Assembly: GCF_900635455.1 (NCBI RefSeq)
Contig: NZ_LR134116.1
Span: forward strand, 2,852,001 to 2,916,000
DNA length: 64,000 bases
DNA from: Yersinia intermedia
GTDB taxonomy: Bacteria; Pseudomonadota; Gammaproteobacteria; Enterobacterales; Enterobacteriaceae
Direction of reading: 5' to 3'
The notes beneath the pieces are model-generated. The model saw nothing but the letters and a program-made list of their open reading frames with translations, searched no databases and was not told where the DNA came from. This document shows, piece by piece, positions 58,054 to 64,000 of the stretch (position 1 is its first letter; every line of letters begins with the position of its first letter). The position numbers and the translations under genes are program-made.

Positions 58054-58134
58054 TTTTATTCTCCGTGATACAAAGGTGTCGAGGGAATATTATTTGCTTA
58101 TTGAGTCTGTAGGGTACTTCCCTCTTCAGCGGTA

Positions 58135-58174
58135 TCCCCTACTGCCCGCGAGCCGCAATGACGCCAGTAGGGGA
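58135..58174 (-). terminator. inverted repeat between xapA and xapB
   Basis: TCCCCTACTG (58135-58144) and CAGTAGGGGA (58165-58174) are perfect 10-base arms around a 20-nt loop. Without a T run it may protect or weaken the message between the two genes rather than end it fully. Confidence 0.45.
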
Positions 58175-58198
58175 CTGACCAAAAGGTTGATAGTTTAT

Positions 58199-59062
58199 TT
58201 ATCGAGCGGCTGAGGCTTTGCTTTTCAAGAAAACTTCAATCAGTTTGGTGAAATTAACCGAGGCCAATTTGGCGCATTTTAAGGTTTGTTCGTGAGACAG
58301 AACCACATCAGACAAGCCTTCTGCCAGATTGGTAATTGCGGTTAACGCAATCACTTTTAAGCCGCAATGGGCCGCAGACAGAACCTCTGGCACCACCGAC
58401 ATCCCCACCACATCACCCCCTATGATTTGCATCATGCGGATTTCGGCTGGCGTTTCAAAGCAAGGACCAGGATAGGAGACAAACACACCTTCGGTCAGAG
58501 GGATATCAAGCTGTTGGGCAATCTTAGCCATATCGGCGCGCAAGCCTTTATCATAGGCATTCGCCAGGCTAAAGAAACGTGGACCAAAGCGATCATCATT
58601 AGGACCAACCAGCGGTGTTCCCGGCATGGTATTAATGTGATCTTTAAGCATCACCACCGAACCCGGTAAGACTTCTGGCCGTAGTGAACCAGCGGCGTTA
58701 GTACAGAATAAAAACTCGCATCCCATCAGTTTAAATGTGCGTACCGGATTGGTCATGATGCTCATGCCTTGCCCTTCATAGAAGTGGCCACGGCCTTTCA
58801 TACACATCACAGGGACACCAAACAGATCACCAAGAACCAGCTCCCCCGCATGCCCATGCACTGAACTGACCGGGAAACCGGGAATATCGGCGTAGCTGAG
58901 GGTGGTTTCATTGGTAATTTGTGCCACCAAATCGCCCAAGCCTGAGCCTAAAATAAACGCCGCCTGAGGCTTAAATCCGGGCTTTATTTTCTGAATATAC
59001 GCGGCAGCCTGAAAGGGTAATTCACTGAAACCAGCATTACTGTTTGAATTTACTGTCGTCAT
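58199..59062 (-). CDS. xapA: xanthosine phosphorylase / purine nucleoside phosphorylase II
   Basis: This 287-residue trimeric PNP-type enzyme splits purine nucleosides with phosphate. Motifs seen are 'AFILGSGLGDLV', 'SVHGHAGELV', 'KGRGHFYEGQGM', 'LFCTNAAGSLRPEVLPGS', 'VSYPGPCFETPAEIRMM' and 'VVGMSVVPEV'. The sequence follows E. coli XapA, and the xapB neighbour confirms the assignment. 'aagggg' precedes the ATG. Confidence 0.95.
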   Translation of the reverse strand: MTTVNSNSNAGFSELPFQAAAYIQKIKPGFKPQAAFILGSGLGDLVAQITNETTLSYADIPGFPVSSVHGHAGELVLGDLFGVPVMCMKGRGHFYEGQGMSIMTNPVRTFKLMGCEFLFCTNAAGSLRPEVLPGSVVMLKDHINTMPGTPLVGPNDDRFGPRFFSLANAYDKGLRADMAKIAQQLDIPLTEGVFVSYPGPCFETPAEIRMMQIIGGDVVGMSVVPEVLSAAHCGLKVIALTAITNLAEGLSDVVLSHEQTLKCAKLASVNFTKLIEVFLKSKASAAR

Positions 59063-59278
59063 AATAAAACCCCTTAATTATTTTTTATTTATCAAGTAAC
59101 CGGGTTATTCAATAAATCGGCTAAATAATAAATAGGTAGAGAGATAGATATTCTTCTCCATCATATGTAGTGGGTTATGACACAACCAATACTAAAATCC
59201 CGCTTATCCATACTGAAAAGGTAATGGTTCACGGTGCATTTCCACGCAATTATCGTCGATCACAAGAGGGTAATAGGT

Positions 59279-60166
59279 ATGCACATGACAACAAAAATAG
59301 TTAAAGCACATTTGCAAATGCTGGGGTTTACCGCCCTGCTAGGAGGCTCTTTTATTGCCAGCGCCACCATCAGCAATGCCTTGCCTCCCATGGTTATCAC
59401 CTGGTTAAGATATGCCATTGCCAGCCTGCTTTTTATGGTGTTACTGGTAAGCCAGGGGTTATTGAAATTACCTAAACTGCGTGATTTAGGCCGCTACACG
59501 CTAATTAGTTTGCCGCCATTACTCTATTTTGCTTGCATGATATTTTCACTTCAAACCACCAGCGCATTAAATTCGAGTGCGTTATACACCACAGTGCCTT
59601 TAATGAGCCTGATAATGAGCATGCTGTTACTTAAATCGAAATCGACATGGTCAGTGCTGGCGGCTTTATTAATGGGGATTTTAGGTGCGTTGCTCATTAT
59701 ATTTAAGGGCGATTTGTCTCAACTTTTACATTTGTCGCTTATGCCGTCTGATTATTTATTCCTGTTCGGCTGCTTAGGAATGGCGCTTAATCCCATCGTG
59801 GTGAAAAAGTTGCATCGTGGCGAACTGGCGTTGGTTCTCACTGGCTGGAGTTTGATCTGTGCCACACTATTATTAACCGCAGTTGTCGCCTATCAACTGC
59901 CAGAAATTGAATGGCGAAATATTAGCGTTATAACCTGGAGTGGGGTTTTCTATCTCGCTACCTTTGCCACCGCGTTAAGTTTCTTCCTGTTCCAAAAAGC
60001 TTGCGTTGTGCTCTCTCCGGCCAAAGTATCAGGTTATGTGTATCTGATACCGCTGTCGGTGATTGCGACCAATGTGGTGCTAGGGCAGGCAATAAATTGG
60101 CAGGAGATCGCCGTAGGGGCCACTTTAGTGGTTATTGCCATGGTCATGTTGGTTAAGGCTAAGTGA
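59279..60166 (+). CDS. DMT-family (EamA) transporter
   Basis: This 295-residue membrane protein has about 10 helices in two EamA halves ('LGGSFIASATISNALPPMVI' and 'FLFGCLGMALNPIVVKKLHR'). The DMT fold covers many metabolite exporters. It lies divergent to xapA and convergent with the LysR gene, so it may belong to the purine nucleoside module. Start at 59279 with 'agagggtaatagg' before it; an upstream in-frame ATG was set aside. The substrate is unknown. Confidence 0.88.
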   Translation: MHMTTKIVKAHLQMLGFTALLGGSFIASATISNALPPMVITWLRYAIASLLFMVLLVSQGLLKLPKLRDLGRYTLISLPPLLYFACMIFSLQTTSALNSSALYTTVPLMSLIMSMLLLKSKSTWSVLAALLMGILGALLIIFKGDLSQLLHLSLMPSDYLFLFGCLGMALNPIVVKKLHRGELALVLTGWSLICATLLLTAVVAYQLPEIEWRNISVITWSGVFYLATFATALSFFLFQKACVVLSPAKVSGYVYLIPLSVIATNVVLGQAINWQEIAVGATLVVIAMVMLVKAK

Positions 60167-60174
60167 CAGCGGCA

Positions 60175-61068
60175 TTAAAATAACGCAAGCAACCGCTCCA
60201 GTGGCCGCGTCATGCTGCCGGGATGATAAACGGCAAACAGATCGGCAGAGAGATTATCTATCAGCGGGATGAACTTAATATTAGGCCATGGGATTTCCTG
60301 CATGCTTTCAGGCACCAGAGCGATACCAAGATTACTGTTTACGAAAGCCAATTGGGTTTGCGGCTCATCAAATTGATAAATAGTCAGCGGCTTACAACCT
60401 GCGGCGAGGCAACTATTATATAAATTCTTGGAGTAGCCAGAATTAGCAAAAGTGAGGAATATTAGATTCTGGCCGGAGAGTTCTTTCAACGAGAGCATTT
60501 TTTTATCAGCCAACGCACTCTCATTAGACACCGCAACCGCAACCCGCTGCTTCTCAACGCACTGATAGACCAGCGCCGGGCTCTGCTCCAGGGAAGCACA
60601 ACGCCAGAAGCCGATATCAAGCTTCTTACTTAATAGCGCTTCATACTGTTTGCTGGGCGGAAACTCATGCAAAGACCACGTGGTGTTAGGGTTAAGCGTT
60701 TTAAAAAGTTTGAATTTCTCTAATAACTGGTGCCAAAGCGCCGAACCAATAATGCCTATATTGAGGTGGCTTTGCTCATGGCGGGCAATATAAGACACGC
60801 GGCTTAGTGAGTTTTCTATATTCTCAAAGACTTCTTTCATCTCAGCCTGCATCATCTCACCCGCCAGAGTTAATACCACATTACGGCTGTCCCGGATAAA
60901 TAAAGGGAAACCCAAAGCATCTTCCAGCTCTTTAATTTGCAGGCTTAACGGTGGTTGCGAGATATGAAGGCGTTCAGCGGCTTTTCCAAAGTGCAGTTCT
61001 TCTGATACGGCTAAGAAATAGCGGATCATTTTCAAATTGATACGACCGGAAAAAAGAAGCTTCTGCAT
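60175..61068 (-). CDS. LysR-family regulator, XapR-like
   Basis: This 297-residue regulator resembles E. coli XapR: 'MIRYFLAVSEELHFGKAAER', 'SQPPLSLQIKELEDALGFPL', 'FDEPQTQLAFVNSNLGIALV'. XapR activates xapAB when xanthosine is present, so control of the genes at 56797-59062 is likely. The gene order differs from E. coli (an EamA transporter lies between). The ATG at 61068 is used; an earlier TTG is unlikely. It ends 8 bp from the transporter gene stop. Confidence 0.8.
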   Translation of the reverse strand: MQKLLFSGRINLKMIRYFLAVSEELHFGKAAERLHISQPPLSLQIKELEDALGFPLFIRDSRNVVLTLAGEMMQAEMKEVFENIENSLSRVSYIARHEQSHLNIGIIGSALWHQLLEKFKLFKTLNPNTTWSLHEFPPSKQYEALLSKKLDIGFWRCASLEQSPALVYQCVEKQRVAVAVSNESALADKKMLSLKELSGQNLIFLTFANSGYSKNLYNSCLAAGCKPLTIYQFDEPQTQLAFVNSNLGIALVPESMQEIPWPNIKFIPLIDNLSADLFAVYHPGSMTRPLERLLALF

Positions 61069-61162
61069 GTCACTATCCAATTATGTTAATGCGTAACCTA
61101 ACTTATTTTTTGATAATAACACTATCTGATTATTCAACGACTAAAAACCCCCTTAACAATTC

Positions 61163-61222
61163 AAAGCCATTCGAGTTGCAGGTAGATATAGCGAATCCCC
61201 TGCAACTTCGAGGACGAAGGGA
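61163..61222. repeat. short palindromic element copy
   Basis: 'attcgagttgcaggtag' and 'cccctgcaacttcgaggacgaaggg' form an outer dyad. This is a shortened member of the element family seen at 41681 and 61257, with most of the middle missing. Confidence 0.55.
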
Positions 61223-61256
61223 ACACCCCCTGTAATTTCAAGGACTAAGGCCCCCC

Positions 61257-61447
61257 AAAGTCATTGGAATTACAGGTAGGCAGCAAGAGAATGAACCCCG
61301 ATGAGCTTACTCATGTAAGTGATTCGGGTGACAAATCGGTCAGGAACCGATTTGAACGCCGCTTGCGGCGGCCTCAACGAGACGAGGCCCAAGGATGGGC
61401 CGAGTAATGAGCGTAGCTAACACCCCTGTAATTTCAAGGACGAAGGC
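61257..61447. repeat. palindromic element copy carrying a 75-bp structured insert
   Basis: The flanks match the second copy at 61454-61570 base for base over long stretches (for example 'aaagtcattggaattacagg' and 'gagcttactcatgtaagtg'). Between 61330 and 61406 there is an extra 75 bp absent from that copy. Confidence 0.85.
61331..61405. repeat. 75-bp hairpin-rich insert inside the repeat
   Basis: It contains stacked dyads: AAATCGGT/ACCGATTT, GCCGC/GCGGC, GGCCTC/GAGGCC and CCCA/TGGG. It sits exactly where the neighbouring copy runs on from 'gattcgggtg' to 'aatgaacg', which marks it as an insertion. Confidence 0.7.
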
Positions 61448-61453
61448 CCCCCC

Positions 61454-61570
61454 AAAGTCATTGGAATTACAGGTAGGCAGCAAGAGAATGAACCCCGATG
61501 AGCTTACTCATGTAAGTGATTCGGGTGAATGAACGTAGCTAACACCCCTGTAATTTCAAGGACGAAGGGG
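61454..61570. repeat. palindromic element copy overlapping the cobT stop
   Basis: Tandem, uninterrupted copy of the preceding element. Its right end 'aatttcaaggacgaaggg' runs over the cobT stop codon (61556-61558 on the minus strand) and supplies the last codons of that gene. Confidence 0.85.
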
Positions 61571-62617
61571 GATGGGTAATTCAATATTACTTTCAGCCAA
61601 CAACCCCATATTGTTATACATAGCACAGGCGGCATCCACTAAATGCATGGCAATTGCGGCACCACTGCCCTCACCTAACCGCATGCCCATTTGCAAGTAT
61701 GGCTCGAGTTGCAGATGACTTAGAGCAATGACTGCACCTTTTTCTGCTGATAGATGAGATGGGATCAAATAGTCACGGACTCCCGGTGCGATACGGCAAG
61801 CCGCTAACGCAGAGGCATATGAGAGAAAACCATCCAACACCACCGGTAACCCCGCCGCCGCCGCACCAAGCATCACGCCGGTCATACCTACCAAATCAAA
61901 CCCCCCCACTTTCGCCAACACATCAATACCATCACTGGCATCTGGATGATTGGTTTCGATAGCTCGGCGCACTACCGCCACTTTATGATGCAACTGCGCG
62001 CTAGGAAAATTCGCCCCAATCCCTACCACCAACTCGGGATCGCTGTCAGTAAACACGCTGACCATCGCCGCTGCGGGTGTAGTATTCGCCATACCCAACT
62101 CACCAACGCCAAACACTTTCACGCCTTCAGCCGCCTGCCGTAATGTCAACAGTGCACTGGCACAAAGTAGATCCTCCGCCTGTTGGCGCGTCATTGCCGC
62201 TTCACGGGCGATATTGCCGCTGCCTCGCGCCACTTTCATATCCACCACACCGGGTAGCGTATCGCTATCAATACCCACATCGACAATTTTCACTTCAACA
62301 CCGGCATTAGCCGCTAGCACGCAAACACCCGTTACGCCTTTCACCATGTTCAACGCCTGAACCAGAGTGACTACTCGAGGTGAAATAGCCACGCCTTCAT
62401 CGTAGACGCCATGATCTGCTGCCATCACAATAATTTGTTTGCGCTCAACCTGATGCCCATATAACCCCCGCATACCGGCCAGTTGAACCGCCAGTTGCTC
62501 CAGGCGGCCTAAGCTACCCGGTGGTTTCAGTAAGCCATCCAACCGCACTTGTGCTCGGGCCATTGCCTTGCTATCCAGCGGCGCAATCGTGCGCAGAATC
62601 GATGAAAGTGTTTGCAT
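61556..62617 (-). CDS. cobT: nicotinate-nucleotide--dimethylbenzimidazole phosphoribosyltransferase
   Basis: This 353-residue enzyme makes alpha-ribazole phosphate for the lower ligand of cobalamin. '[20 protein letters not shown]', '[19 protein letters not shown]', '[19 protein letters not shown]' and '[10 protein letters not shown]'-like '[20 protein letters not shown]' (with the catalytic Glu in 'GEGSGA') are present. The ATG at 62617 lies after 'gaggttaagtac', 4 bp past cobC. The last four residues and the stop come from an intergenic repeat. Confidence 0.96.
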   Translation of the reverse strand: MQTLSSILRTIAPLDSKAMARAQVRLDGLLKPPGSLGRLEQLAVQLAGMRGLYGHQVERKQIIVMAADHGVYDEGVAISPRVVTLVQALNMVKGVTGVCVLAANAGVEVKIVDVGIDSDTLPGVVDMKVARGSGNIAREAAMTRQQAEDLLCASALLTLRQAAEGVKVFGVGELGMANTTPAAAMVSVFTDSDPELVVGIGANFPSAQLHHKVAVVRRAIETNHPDASDGIDVLAKVGGFDLVGMTGVMLGAAAAGLPVVLDGFLSYASALAACRIAPGVRDYLIPSHLSAEKGAVIALSHLQLEPYLQMGMRLGEGSGAAIAMHLVDAACAMYNNMGLLAESNIELPIPLRP

Positions 62618-62621
62618 GTAC

Positions 62622-63257
62622 TTAACCTCGTGTTGCAGGCTGCCAAACAGCCCGACTGTTAAACGCACGCAGCGTGACAAATCCATCATGGATCTCTAGT
62701 ACGCTGTATGCCCCCTGATCAAAATGAAAGTGCCACATAGCCGCCGCTGGCATGGCCAGCAAACGAGCCAACATCAGGCTTAATACCCCCTGATGGGCAA
62801 CCAGTAGCCGATTGTTATCACTACTTTGTGGTGAAGTGCCTGATGCTAACAACAGTGGCTGGATAACCTCTTCAACCCGGGCAGAGAACTGAGGGAATGA
62901 CTCCCCTCCGGTGGGGCTTGCCAGTTGCCAGTCGGCTACCCATTGTGCCCATGCATCTGGGTCTTCCCGTTGTAAATCATGATGATGGCGCATTTCCCAG
63001 TCGCCAAAATTCATTTCATTTAATTGCCCGTCGCTATCGGCGCTCACCCGATGCCCAGCGAGTATGATATCGGCGGTATGGCGCGCGCGCAGCAACTGGC
63101 TACTGACGCCCTGACTAAAATCCACATCCGCCAACCAACCTGCCACCCATCCGGCCTGCTCCACCCCCTGTGGTGTCAGCGCCAAATCGGTCAGTCCGCA
63201 AAAAACACCACGCAAATTGGCCTCGGTTTGCCCGTGGCGTACCAGAAAAAGTCGCAT
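62622..63257 (-). CDS. cobC: alpha-ribazole phosphatase
   Basis: This 211-residue histidine-phosphatase-family enzyme starts '[20 protein letters not shown]' with the RHG catalytic His. It has '[14 protein letters not shown]' and a second His in '[11 protein letters not shown]'. It is tied to cobalamin nucleotide-loop assembly by its place between cobS and cobT. The ATG at 63257 is used; the frame also opens at a TTG upstream, which is less likely. Confidence 0.9.
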   Translation of the reverse strand: MRLFLVRHGQTEANLRGVFCGLTDLALTPQGVEQAGWVAGWLADVDFSQGVSSQLLRARHTADIILAGHRVSADSDGQLNEMNFGDWEMRHHHDLQREDPDAWAQWVADWQLASPTGGESFPQFSARVEEVIQPLLLASGTSPQSSDNNRLLVAHQGVLSLMLARLLAMPAAAMWHFHFDQGAYSVLEIHDGFVTLRAFNSRAVWQPATRG

Positions 63258-63311
63258 AGAATGGCTCAATATTGAGGTTATTCAGGAAATAACGCCGTCA
63301 TTGCAAAGCAA

Positions 63312-64000
63312 CTACAACAGCGCCAGCAAAAACACTAACTCACCTATTTCGGCCGCCGCACCCAATGTATCACCGGTTTGCCCACCTAAACGGCTACGCA
63401 GATAGGTTGCCAACAGCAGCACTACCGCCATGGTAATCACCAGTGCCAGCAGCGCAGTCCCTTTTCCCAGTAACAGGGTAAGTATTGCGCCCCCCACTAA
63501 TGTGACGGCAGTTTGCCGGCCGGTAACTTTACCGATGTAAATATTACCCAAGCCGTTGCCTGCACGGGCATAACGCTGGCGGTACATCAACAACACAATC
63601 ACCGTGCGCCCGGCCACTGATGCTGCCATTAGCATCGCCAGCATCGGCACATCGCGCAGTGCCAGTTCACTTACAACCAGCACTTTCGCTACCACGATAA
63701 AGATCAAGGCTAAACCGCCGTTAGTACCAAGGCGGCTATCACGCATGATCTCCAACATCTGCTCGCGTTTACGAGCGGAAAACACGCCATCGCAGGTATC
63801 TGCCAAGCCATCAAGGTGGAAAGCGCCAGTAACCAGCGCCAGTGCCAACACATAACCCAGTGCCGCCAACGGAATGCCACACCAAGGGGCCAGCAGGGTA
63901 AAAACCAGCGCGCCGATGATACCGACAATCAGCCCGATCAGCGGGAAACCGATAATGCCGCGTTCGTACTGATCCATCGACAATCCTTGCGTCCAGCGCT
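63312..64000 (-). CDS. cobS: cobalamin synthase CobS (5' end outside window)
   Basis: The C-terminal 229 or so residues of cobalamin (adenosylcobinamide-GDP:alpha-ribazole) synthase are visible, an integral-membrane enzyme. '[20 protein letters not shown]', '[18 protein letters not shown]' and '[18 protein letters not shown]' match CobS. The frame stays open to the window edge as 'RWTQGLS', which matches the family N-terminus, so the start lies beyond 64000. A cobU gene is expected farther on. Confidence 0.93.
   Translation of the reverse strand, partial: RWTQGLSMDQYERGIIGFPLIGLIVGIIGALVFTLLAPWCGIPLAALGYVLALALVTGAFHLDGLADTCDGVFSARKREQMLEIMRDSRLGTNGGLALIFIVVAKVLVVSELALRDVPMLAMLMAASVAGRTVIVLLMYRQRYARAGNGLGNIYIGKVTGRQTAVTLVGGAILTLLLGKGTALLALVITMAVVLLLATYLRSRLGGQTGDTLGAAAEIGELVFLLALL

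Overview
The window looks like a chromosomal segment of a Yersinia-type enterobacterium. The reasons are enterobacterial argG, xapAB, cobSCT and cheV proteins, a GC content judged by eye near 48-50%, and several copies of an intergenic palindromic element with the '...TTCAAGGACGAAGGG' end that I associate with Yersinia. Species cannot be fixed from the sequence alone.

Layout. 1-3303: two genes of an ABC importer (AfuBC/FbpBC type). Its binding-protein gene would lie before the window. 3495-15551: a 12-kb block bracketed by two identical, same-orientation tRNA-Asn(GTT) genes, each with its own promoter and terminator. Inside are a BvgAS/EvgAS-type two-component system and a five-gene chaperone/usher fimbrial operon with two chaperones and a large two-domain adhesin, followed by a LacY-like pseudogene scrap. 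15906-43888: a complete type VI secretion cluster, all on the minus strand and transcribed from 43888 downward. The order is tssB, tssC, tssK, tssL, an OmpA-domain anchor, hcp, clpV, a zincin-like protein plus lipoprotein pair, vgrG, a LysM-transglycosylase-M23 protein plus secreted partner, PAAR, a membrane protein, tssM, tssA, tssF, tssG, tssJ, tssE and a TagA/VasL-like protein. 43889-44881 is a long regulatory gap with a CRP-like site.

44882-46963: a divergent LysR regulator and an MDR-family oxidoreductase. 47222-51429: a sugar-type operon on the minus strand (EIIC-like transporter with an unusual N-terminal domain, TIM-barrel protein, Cof-type HAD phosphatase, DeoR regulator), with a LysR gene remnant on each side. 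Then come cheV, a MATE exporter, argG, a xanthosine/purine nucleoside module (xapA, xapB, a DMT transporter and a XapR-like LysR), a cluster of palindromic repeats, and cobT-cobC-cobS, with cobS cut by the window end.

How the genes work together. The two-component system probably controls the fimbrial operon: sites resembling the E. coli EvgA box lie before both. In the T6SS, two effector/immunity-like pairs sit on either side of vgrG. One candidate effector carries two predicted peptidoglycan-cleaving domains and the other an HEMSH zinc-protease motif. These pairs and the unassigned sugar operon are the best candidates for undescribed biology.
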